This document shows positions 1 to 5,695 of a DNA stretch of 5,725 nucleotides, piece after piece. The DNA is taken from assembly GCA_900542795.1 (NCBI GenBank), contig UQPD01000149.1:1-5725 (forward strand). Direction: 5' to 3'. The notes under the pieces were generated by a model. It did not search any database. It had not been told where the DNA came from and saw nothing but the letters and a program-made list of their open reading frames with translations. How positions within the stretch are numbered: position 1 is the stretch's first letter; the number at the start of each line of letters is the position of its first letter. Source of the stretch: an uncultured Prevotella sp. (GTDB lineage: Bacteria; Bacteroidota; Bacteroidia; Bacteroidales; Bacteroidaceae). A program made the position numbers and the translations under genes.

Positions 1-47
1 GAGATTACTACGCGTCTCGTGGGCTCGGAGATGTGTATAAGAGACAG
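1..47 (+). other. Illumina Nextera i7 adapter (artefact)
   Basis: This is library adapter, not genome. Bases 1-5 (GAGAT) match the end of the P7 primer. Bases 6-13 (TACTACGC) sit exactly where the 8-base i7 index belongs; from memory this is the Nextera XT index N719, whose sample-sheet form is GCGTAGTA. Bases 14-47 are the 34-base Nextera read-2 transposase adapter, ending in the 19-base Tn5 mosaic end AGATGTGTATAAGAGACAG at 29-47. Native sequence starts at about base 48. The 35 bases between it and the first stop codon are too short to say what lies downstream. Confidence 0.98.
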
Positions 48-82
48 AAGTAGGGATGTAGGTTTAAAGGGGCTGGATTTTA

Positions 83-2161
83 CTATATGATCCACCTTAT
101 CTGAAAGTACAAATCGTTTTTGAACGGAGAGTTTATCAAATCTAAGCGCGATGATAGGGTGGCGCGATTAAAGTAATAAACCGATACGCAACGCATGGAA
201 CATTGCAAATTCTTCAGTATTTTATAACTTACTTGCACCACTGCACAGGTGCCATGATAAGCAAACGAAGGAAATGAATGCGCATGAAGCAACTGTGGCT
301 GATAGGCATAAAGGCGTGCATCATAACCATCGGTAAAGAACAAGGAATAAAAGCCTTTTAACTGCCAACGAGTGGTGGGAACGTAACTGACACGTGCTGA
401 ATACATTCCTCCCCACTCGGTTTTACCACTTTGACGATAGGCACAGGTGCCATCAAGTTGTGTTGAAAAACTGTAACTGCGATGATTGGTATCGAATGCT
501 ATACGCAAACGATTGACACTGCGATATTCTAAGTATGTGTGTTTTTTGAAGGTGTATGTGTATTGTCTGTTTTTAAAGGTGTAACGCAAATACATGCGTG
601 TGGCATTGTTGAATGCACATTGTGCTTGCAACATGGTTTCTAAGCCTTTGGTATTAGAATATTTTGCGCCATAACAAGGATGTGGAAAACGGAAGAGGTC
701 AACATAAGCATTGACTTCGAAACGTCCCTGGGGTTTATAAAGTGTACCTAATGTTACTCCTTGCTCGTTGGCTACACGCCCTGCTTGCTGAAGACCTTGT
801 CCGTAGATGCTCACAAAACGGGATGAATATTGCCGATGCTGCACATAGCTTTGCCAATGACGCGACCATTGATAACTAAAGGCATGGTCGGTGGCTATAT
901 GAAAATGTGGGTCGGTGGCAATCTCGCCTTGTAACGTGATTTTTTTGTGGTGTACGTAGTAATTGGTGGATACGTTACCCGTGGTTTTTCCCCTAAAATA
1001 ATGGGCATTGTAATAACGAACTGGGGGATAAACGAGATTTTTATAATGCACGACATCGGCATTTAAAGCTACATGCCAATGAGGTTGACTATAGGACACA
1101 CTTGTGCCTGCCGTGAAACAACCTTGCTGACGACGTGTCAATATTTCGGATATTGTACGATGTAATCCTGATGAAGGCATTGACTGCACGGTATCGGACG
1201 CTTTTTTAAAACGTGCATCTAACATGCGATATGAGGCAAAAAGCATCGTGGTTACTTGACGATGCGTATAGGAGGCTGCTATGCCACGGAAGAAGTTTAA
1301 TTCTTCTGTTGAACTATGGGGCTTGAAAGTTACAAGCGTAGGACGTAAACGCTGTAGCTGCAACGAACGGGCACCAAATGTGACATTCCCAAAAAGTAAA
1401 CCACGTGCACCACGCAGATTATAGTCGCCCACTACAAAGCTCCAGGGCTTGCCTGATGGACGCATATAAACATAACCTGAGAGATAATCGTAAGGATAAA
1501 AACCTTGTTTGCAAACTGGTTCGCCCGCATCTTTTTCCATTGTAAATCCGTACATTATCTGACGCTTATAAGTGTAACGATAGCGCAACACGTGACGTAA
1601 CGCATTGCCTATATAATGATTAGCATTTGTTGGTTTTTGGGGCGTTTGATAGCCTACTCGTTGATAAAGAGGGAGATCAAGCGTGGTTTCAACTTCGTGT
1701 TTGCCATGAATGAGTTTGGGAAGTACACGATTTCTTTCGCGTTGTTGCTCTAACTGTATGGGGGTTAGAAGAAGGGTTGAGTCGCAACGCACAAAGAGTG
1801 ATAGATAACGACGTGTAAAGTAGTCGAAATCTCTAATTAGCTGCAATTCGCCCAACGATAATATGCCATGCTTTGCATTGCGATAGCTTATAAGTGAATC
1901 GACTTGCGACTCTTTGAGAAAAGGGAGTTGCAATAGTTCACTTCGTTCTACTCTATTTATTTGGTAGGGCGATTGGGCTAAATGTTCTAACCATTCCAAG
2001 GTTTCAGCATCAATTTGGGGTTCTTCATCTTCAGTAGACAACTCTCCTATATATTCTTGCACAAATTCGTCCCAAGTAATGTAAGAACGCGTAGGCATCT
2101 GCGCATGAACTGCACACACTGAAAACATAAAGGATATAAGAAAGAAGAAGAGACGATTCAT
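83..2161 (-). CDS. Helix-hairpin-helix outer-membrane protein, probable beta-barrel
   Basis: This is a 692-residue exported protein. Residues 1-20 form a signal peptide (MNRL then a Phe-rich hydrophobic core, probable cleavage VHA|Q). Residues about 25-65 are acidic and helical. Residues about 66-110 look like a ComEA-type helix-hairpin-helix region (INRVERSELLQLPFL, then a helix, then GILSLGELQLI). From about residue 150 to the end the sequence is rich in Tyr, Arg and alternating aromatic residues, as in a beta-barrel. It contains GDYNLRGARGLLFGN (245-259), resembling the GDY...GQGL motif I recall from the Bacteroidetes proteins annotated only as helix-hairpin-helix domain proteins. Length is normal for them, so the gene looks complete. 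The ATG at 2159-2161 is chosen because it starts the signal peptide; no Shine-Dalgarno is seen. The function of the family is unknown to me. DNA binding is only suggested by the domain, which can also be a protein-protein module. Outer-membrane location is inferred. Confidence 0.88.
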   Translation of the reverse strand: MNRLFFFLISFMFSVCAVHAQMPTRSYITWDEFVQEYIGELSTEDEEPQIDAETLEWLEHLAQSPYQINRVERSELLQLPFLKESQVDSLISYRNAKHGILSLGELQLIRDFDYFTRRYLSLFVRCDSTLLLTPIQLEQQRERNRVLPKLIHGKHEVETTLDLPLYQRVGYQTPQKPTNANHYIGNALRHVLRYRYTYKRQIMYGFTMEKDAGEPVCKQGFYPYDYLSGYVYMRPSGKPWSFVVGDYNLRGARGLLFGNVTFGARSLQLQRLRPTLVTFKPHSSTEELNFFRGIAASYTHRQVTTMLFASYRMLDARFKKASDTVQSMPSSGLHRTISEILTRRQQGCFTAGTSVSYSQPHWHVALNADVVHYKNLVYPPVRYYNAHYFRGKTTGNVSTNYYVHHKKITLQGEIATDPHFHIATDHAFSYQWSRHWQSYVQHRQYSSRFVSIYGQGLQQAGRVANEQGVTLGTLYKPQGRFEVNAYVDLFRFPHPCYGAKYSNTKGLETMLQAQCAFNNATRMYLRYTFKNRQYTYTFKKHTYLEYRSVNRLRIAFDTNHRSYSFSTQLDGTCAYRQSGKTEWGGMYSARVSYVPTTRWQLKGFYSLFFTDGYDARLYAYQPQLLHAHSFPSFAYHGTCAVVQVSYKILKNLQCSMRCVSVYYFNRATLSSRLDLINSPFKNDLYFQIRWII

Positions 2162-2209
2162 GGCTATGGTTTTTAGATTTAGGGTTATATTCTTAGCTTT
2201 TTCTCTCTG

Positions 2210-2269
2210 AAGTCGTCTAAACTTTTATGAAGTTCAAGATAATCTTCGTCAGAAAAACTTAGACGACTT
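2210..2269 (-). repeat. Inverted repeat in the leader of the HHH gene
   Basis: AGTCGTCTAA (2211-2220) and TTAGACGACT (2259-2268) are perfect 10-base inverted copies, and the pair 2210/2269 extends them to 11. After a 2-base mismatch, 2223-2226 (TTTT) can pair with 2253-2256 (AAAA), and GAAG (2229-2232) with CTTC (2244-2247), giving a long imperfect hairpin. It lies 49-108 bases before the HHH gene start and just beyond the lipoprotein terminator. On the minus strand no U-run follows it, so it is not an obvious terminator. It could be a leader RNA structure, an operator or an RNA-processing hairpin; the sequence does not decide. No convincing TAnnTTTG promoter box is visible in this gap. Confidence 0.6.
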
Positions 2270-2281
2270 TTCTATAAAAAA

Positions 2282-2333
2282 AGGTTGAAAAAGCGCTTTG
2301 AACCGGATTTTCAAAAAGCGGCTTTTTCAACCT
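2282..2333 (-). terminator. Intrinsic terminator of the lipoprotein gene
   Basis: On the minus strand AGGTTGAAAAAGC (2333-2321) pairs perfectly over 13 bp with GCTTTTTCAACCT (2294-2282). The interior can pair further (GCTTT with AAAGC) with small bulges. The downstream arm runs straight into a U-tract (CCTTTTTTTATAG, to about 2271). It begins 25 bases after the lipoprotein stop codon, which is the right place for Rho-independent termination. It should largely separate the lipoprotein transcript from the HHH gene. Confidence 0.88.
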
Positions 2334-2358
2334 CTTGACCTTGAGTTTTTCTTCTCAA

Positions 2359-3051
2359 CTAACGGCCACGTTGGTAAATTATGTCGTAAAAACAGGGATA
2401 TACATTAGATGATGCATTGGCTTGACCTTGTGAACCTGGCACAATTAAACGCACGTGTGCCAACTCTGCATCTGCAGAATTAAGACGACCTAAGTTGATG
2501 TAGGTTAAAGGTAGAAGCCAGGCTGCAGGAACAGCTGCCGATTTATAAGAATTGAACATTACACCACTGGTAAAGGTACCCGAAAATGTACCTGACTGGT
2601 TTGTAACAACCAATACATCAGGTGTCATTTCTGTTCCTATAGTCTTGTTTGATGTTTGAATGGAGTCACTGGCAATGTTGAACTCCGTATAACGAGTTAC
2701 AATGCGCCAACTGTCACCACTCTCTATTTTTTTACCTACACCCTTGCTCACAATTTGCATGTAAACTCCCGTGCGATTGAAGTAGACATACTCATTTTCT
2801 TTTACATTGGTTGTGCTGTCATTGCGATTAAACTCATCTTCTGAGATAACCTTAATTTGCCCTGGAACATAAAGTAAAGTATCCTCAGGCGAATCATCAC
2901 TCATTACCAAGGTGCCGTTTGCAACAAACGATTTAATCTGTCGGTTCTCACGCTTACGCTTATCTGCATAAGTTTCATCGTCATTACACGCTTGGAACAT
3001 AAACGCCAATGCTACCAAGAGCAAGGATAGTATATAAAAATTTCTTTTCAT
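2359..3051 (-). CDS. Lipoprotein, probable DUF4827 family
   Basis: This is a 230-residue lipoprotein. Residues 1-21 are a type II signal peptide (MKRN, hydrophobic core, FMFQA) with the lipidated Cys at 22. Cys22 is followed by NDDE, an acidic run resembling the Bacteroidetes surface-export signal, so the protein may be displayed outside the cell. The mature start (ETYADKRKRENRQIKSFV), the middle (NEYVYFNRTGVYMQIVSKG, about 86-104) and the end (VRLIVPGSQGQA...NVYPCFYDIIYQRGR) agree with my recollection of DUF4827 lipoproteins. These are roughly 200-residue Bacteroidales proteins, often described as FKBP-like. Peptidyl-prolyl isomerase activity is not shown. The ATG at 3049-3051 is fixed by the signal peptide. 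The gene appears to be its own transcription unit, with a -7 box about 80 bases upstream and a strong terminator 25 bases downstream. The family name is from memory, without a search. Confidence 0.87.
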   Translation of the reverse strand: MKRNFYILSLLLVALAFMFQACNDDETYADKRKRENRQIKSFVANGTLVMSDDSPEDTLLYVPGQIKVISEDEFNRNDSTTNVKENEYVYFNRTGVYMQIVSKGVGKKIESGDSWRIVTRYTEFNIASDSIQTSNKTIGTEMTPDVLVVTNQSGTFSGTFTSGVMFNSYKSAAVPAAWLLPLTYINLGRLNSADAELAHVRLIVPGSQGQANASSNVYPCFYDIIYQRGR

Positions 3052-3102
3052 TCGATAGATGTGATAAATCTTTTACATTTTGATGTGAGCAAAAGAACAA
3101 CC

Positions 3103-3132
3103 TTTAGCTACTCTTTTCACACATTATCTTTG
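3103..3132 (+). promoter_or_regulatory. Possible plus-strand promoter facing rprY (antisense)
   Basis: TATCTTTG at 3125-3132 matches the Bacteroidetes -7 consensus TAnnTTTG exactly and is followed by C, as often seen. Upstream, TTTA at 3103-3106 is a one-mismatch -33 box at an 18-base spacing, one short of ideal. A transcript would start near 3137 and run through 3140-3308 towards the 3' end of rprY on the opposite strand. No plus-strand gene lies ahead. The box could equally be a by-product of the opposed minus-strand box, because the shared core TTTGCAAA is a palindrome. Confidence 0.3.
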
Positions 3133-3163
3133 CAAAAGTACAAAAAAACTCGTAGTTTGACAT
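3133..3163 (-). promoter_or_regulatory. Candidate promoter of the lipoprotein gene
   Basis: On the minus strand TACTTTTG (3140-3133) is an exact match to the Bacteroidetes -7 box TAnnTTTG. The -33 position, 20 bases upstream, holds only a weak GATG (3164-3161) in place of TTTG. Transcription would start near 3128, giving a leader of about 75 bases before the ATG at 3051. The box overlaps by a palindromic core with an exact -7 box on the other strand. No better -7 box is visible closer to the gene. Confidence 0.55.
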
Positions 3164-3308
3164 CGTGTAACTCACAAAAGATGATACTATTGCATGGAAT
3201 TAACAGCTATTTTGCTTCATTGTAAAAATAATAGAGCTTTTTGAAAGTGGGATAACCTGATTTTACGTACCCTACAAACTCGCTGTTCATTATACTTTTC
3301 AAATTTTA

Positions 3309-3342
3309 AAAGGGTATGCAGATGAATCTCTGCATACCCTTT
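3309..3342 (-). terminator. Intrinsic terminator after rprY
   Basis: A perfect 14-bp stem, AAAGGGTATGCAGA (3309-3322) with TCTGCATACCCTTT (3329-3342), encloses a 6-base loop. It starts 38 bases past the rprY stop codon. On the minus strand the downstream arm leads into TTTTAAAATTTG, a broken but acceptable U-rich tail. On the plus strand the stem is followed by CAATAAAATAAC, so it would be a poor terminator in that direction. Confidence 0.82.
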
Positions 3343-3380
3343 CAATAAAATAACTAATCCAATTTTTGCTTAAGGCTTAA

Positions 3381-4091
3381 TTAAGCTTCTGGCTCAGGGG
3401 TAATCAACTTATAACCCTTGCCATGTATGTTGATGATTTCAACATTTTCATCATCCTTAAGATGCTTACGCAACTTGGTGATGTACACGTCCATTGAACG
3501 AGCGTTGAAATAATTATCATCAATCCAAATGGTCTTCAATGCAAAGTCACGCTGCAAAATTTCGTTAGCGTGAACGCAAAGCAAACTGAGAAGTTCGCTC
3601 TCCTTGGTAGTGAGCTTAGTTTGCTGATCACCGCGTGAAAGAATTTGCTTTTGAGTATCGAAGTTAAATGAACCAATCTTGTAGTGTGTACGATTGCGGT
3701 TCTTCTTACCACGAACTCGGCGCAAGATAGCTTCAATACGGAAGGTCAACTCTTCCATAGAGAAAGGCTTAGTAAGGTAGTCATCAGCACCAATACGGAA
3801 ACCTTCAAGAATGTCTTCCTTGAGCGTCTTGGCTGTAAGGAATACAATAGGAGTTTCTTCATTGATTTGACGAATGTCACGTGCCAAACTGAAACCATCT
3901 TTCTTAGGCATCATCACATCGAGCACGCAAAGATCGTACTTATTCTGAGTGAAAGCCTTATAGCCTGCTTCGCCATCAGGACAAAGCTCTGTATCGTAAC
4001 CCTTTGCCTGAAGATATTCGCGGAGCAACATACCCAAGTTCTCGTCATCCTCGCAAAGAAGGATCTTCATTTTTTCGTCTGAAGTAATCAT
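3381..4091 (-). CDS. rprY: OmpR-family response regulator RprY
   Basis: This is a 236-residue cytoplasmic DNA-binding response regulator, partner of the kinase encoded just upstream. Residues about 8-125 are the receiver domain. The acidic pocket is E14-D15-D16, the phosphoacceptor is D58 (YDLCVLDVMMPKKDG), and the switch residues are T86 (FLTAK) and K108 (LTKPF). Residues about 135-232 are an OmpR/PhoB winged helix (LTTKESELLSLL; ARSMDVYITKLRKHL; INIHGKGYKLI). The sequence is very close to Bacteroides RprY as I remember it. Literature I know reports that B. fragilis RprXY altered OmpF expression in E. coli, and that P. gingivalis RprY is a stress-linked regulator; the signal is unsettled. 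I start at the ATG at 4089-4091 because DEK before (M/L)(K/R)ILLCEDD is shared with homologues. A later ATG at 4070 is possible. A 19-codon TTG extension to 4148 looks like untranslated spacer. No promoter is seen in the 63-bp gap, so co-transcription with rprX is likely. Confidence 0.95.
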   Translation of the reverse strand: MITSDEKMKILLCEDDENLGMLLREYLQAKGYDTELCPDGEAGYKAFTQNKYDLCVLDVMMPKKDGFSLARDIRQINEETPIVFLTAKTLKEDILEGFRIGADDYLTKPFSMEELTFRIEAILRRVRGKKNRNRTHYKIGSFNFDTQKQILSRGDQQTKLTTKESELLSLLCVHANEILQRDFALKTIWIDDNYFNARSMDVYITKLRKHLKDDENVEIINIHGKGYKLITPEPEA

Positions 4092-4154
4092 AACTGTTGT
4101 ATTTAATTTGTTTTTGTTTTCGATTGTTTGATTGTACACTGTCCTCAACCTTGC

Positions 4155-5648
4155 TTAACGCATTAAAGGAAGCGTAATGATAAATTTTGTACCCTTGCCA
4201 AATTCACTTTCAGCATGTATAGAACCTCCAAGTGCCTTAACTACATTATGCACATAAGCAAGTCCTAAGCCAAAACCTTTGACATCGTGACGATTGCCTG
4301 TGTGTACGCGATAAAACTTTTCAAAAATTTTCTTCAAGTCTTCTCTGCGTATACCAATGCCATTGTCTTCTATGGTGATTATCAACTTATCGTCCGAACC
4401 ATTGCGAGTGGTAACATTCAAGTGCAAATCACGCTTATCTGATTTGTACTTCACAGCATTATCCATCAAATTGAAGATAACATTGGTAAAGTGCATTTCG
4501 TCGACAAATACAATGGCATCATCAGCTTGTAAGTTAGCATCTATCTTTCCGCCAGAAGCTTCTACCTTTAAACGAAAAGTATTAACTGTATCGTGCACCA
4601 AAAGATTAGCATCAACCTCTTTACGCTTAAAAGTAGCTGCCTTACGGTCGAACATAGACATCTGCAAAACTTTTTCAACTTGAAAACGTAATCGTTTCGT
4701 TTCGTCAACAATAACACCCGATATATGCTTGAACATTGTTTCGCTCTTCATAACTGAAGCGTCTCCAAGCATCTGTGCCGCAAGTGATATGGTTGAAATT
4801 GGCGTCTTAAGTTCGTGCGTCATGTTGTTGATAAAGTCATTCTTAATCTCTGTCAATCTCTTTTGTCTAAATATTGACCAAATTGTAAAGATGAAAACTA
4901 TCAGCAACATCAAGGTAAACATGATTGCAGGAATCATAAACTTTACACTTGAGAATAGGAGACTTTGTATGTCTGGGAAATGTATATAAAGCAATCCCAT
5001 TTGCGCCGAAGGATCATTGGGGTAAAGCACTTGACGATAAGTAAACCTATCCCCTTCAGACGAATAGTCTGGACAACGATACACACAACGACCATCTGAA
5101 GTTGTTACATAAAAATGATAGTCAATGTTTATACCATTACTACGCAACTCCGCACGCAAGTCACTATCCAAACTTCTAAAGTCTATGCGCTCAGCCAATG
5201 GTTTGTCACTTGCTTTATATAAAATGGAATAAACCACTTCATTAAGCAAAGCACGCTGATAAATGTAACGCTGACGAACAGAGTCACGCAAAGACTCGCT
5301 TGTTGAATTAGAATTCAAATTATCCAAAAAAAGTCCCTTTGGCACATTTGCTGGAATATTCGAATGTAATCTATCCTCAAACGGTGTTGCAGACTTTTGT
5401 ATATTTGTAGAATCATCTACCTCATCGCCAACATTCACCCGTTTATTAAATTGGGCTTCTAAGCCGCGTTTGGTCTCATTTAATTCTAAATTCTTCGCCG
5501 TTTGATATAAACTGCGTGTCACAGATTCATCAAACTGTTCCTTACGCATATTTATGACCTCCTCAAAATACTTTGCTTGTAAAAAGAGTAAGGCGAGAAA
5601 TAAGAAACCCATAACGCAGGCTATTATCCATATCGTTGATTTCTTCAT
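4155..5648 (-). CDS. rprX: Sensor histidine kinase RprX
   Basis: This is a 497-residue inner-membrane sensor kinase that should phosphorylate RprY. Residues 5-24 form transmembrane helix 1. Residues about 27-232 form a periplasmic sensor region, and about 236-260 form transmembrane helix 2. The HisKA dimerisation domain carries the phospho-accepting H278 (NNMTHELKTP). The HATPase domain has its N box at N393-N397 (NLMDNAVKY), G1 at DNGIGI (428-433), the F box FEKFYRV (442-448) and G2 at GFGLGLAY (458-465). All catalytic motifs are present, so it looks functional. No separate HAMP domain is evident between TM2 and HisKA. The sensor region holds a C188-x3-C192 pair. The opening residues MKKSTIWI and the segment MRKEQFDESVTRSLYQ fit my memory of Bacteroides RprX, which supports the ATG at 5646-5648. 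A consensus promoter lies immediately before this ATG, so the mRNA may be nearly leaderless. rprY follows 63 bp downstream. Confidence 0.95.
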   Translation of the reverse strand: MKKSTIWIIACVMGFLFLALLFLQAKYFEEVINMRKEQFDESVTRSLYQTAKNLELNETKRGLEAQFNKRVNVGDEVDDSTNIQKSATPFEDRLHSNIPANVPKGLFLDNLNSNSTSESLRDSVRQRYIYQRALLNEVVYSILYKASDKPLAERIDFRSLDSDLRAELRSNGINIDYHFYVTTSDGRCVYRCPDYSSEGDRFTYRQVLYPNDPSAQMGLLYIHFPDIQSLLFSSVKFMIPAIMFTLMLLIVFIFTIWSIFRQKRLTEIKNDFINNMTHELKTPISTISLAAQMLGDASVMKSETMFKHISGVIVDETKRLRFQVEKVLQMSMFDRKAATFKRKEVDANLLVHDTVNTFRLKVEASGGKIDANLQADDAIVFVDEMHFTNVIFNLMDNAVKYKSDKRDLHLNVTTRNGSDDKLIITIEDNGIGIRREDLKKIFEKFYRVHTGNRHDVKGFGLGLAYVHNVVKALGGSIHAESEFGKGTKFIITLPLMR

Positions 5649-5652
5649 GTTG

Positions 5653-5684
5653 CAAAGATAACTTGTTTGTTAATGTTTTACCAA
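5653..5684 (-). promoter_or_regulatory. Promoter of the rprX-rprY operon
   Basis: On the minus strand the -7 box TATCTTTG (5660-5653) matches the Bacteroidetes consensus TAnnTTTG exactly and is followed by C. A TTG (5684-5682) lies 21 bases upstream at the -33 position. The -7 box ends only 4 bases before the rprX ATG, so transcription should begin at or within a few bases of the start codon. Adapter begins 11 bases upstream of the -33 box, so more distant operators are not visible. Confidence 0.72.
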
Positions 5685-5695
5685 CATAATCAAAT

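Larger units (their letters stand above)
3052..3380. other. 329-bp intergenic region between rprY and the lipoprotein gene
   Basis: This stretch is AT-rich and holds the rprY terminator (3309-3342), two overlapping opposed -7 promoter boxes (3125-3140) and the probable leader of the lipoprotein mRNA (about 3052-3128). Between 3141 and 3308 I see no convincing gene. The only open frame of note is a 27-codon minus-strand frame at 3207-3290, which is not supported. I see no tRNA, riboswitch or repeat family here. Confidence 0.7.

Noticed and set aside
2656..2844. 62-codon plus-strand open frame with a hydrophobic end, opposite the lipoprotein gene.
   Set aside because: The hydrophobic tail arises from the complement of the lipoprotein's coding sequence. 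No promoter or family match supports it.
3084..3121. Small hairpin in the lipoprotein leader (TGTGA/TCACA-type pairing with AAAG/CTTT).
   Set aside because: Pairing is short, bulged and AU-rich around a large loop. It is no better than expected by chance in AT-rich DNA.
3536..3736. 66-codon minus-strand open frame inside rprY in another frame.
   Set aside because: It overlaps the DNA-binding region of rprY in a different frame and has no features of a protein of its own.
3684..4082. 132-codon plus-strand open frame opposite rprY.
   Set aside because: It lies wholly antisense to a well-recognised response regulator. Its low-complexity translation resembles no family I know, so it is a shadow of rprY coding sequence.
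4092..4148. N-terminal extension of rprY from a TTG codon at 4146-4148, adding 19 residues.
   Set aside because: It would begin 6 bases after the rprX stop, the added residues (Asn/Thr/Lys-rich) look like translated AT-rich spacer, and RprY homologues as I recall them begin close to the DEK-(M/L)-(K/R)-ILLCEDD segment.
4357..4989. Two plus-strand open frames (4357-4683 and 4729-4989) opposite rprX.
   Set aside because: Both are antisense to conserved kinase domains, have no recognisable product and no promoter.
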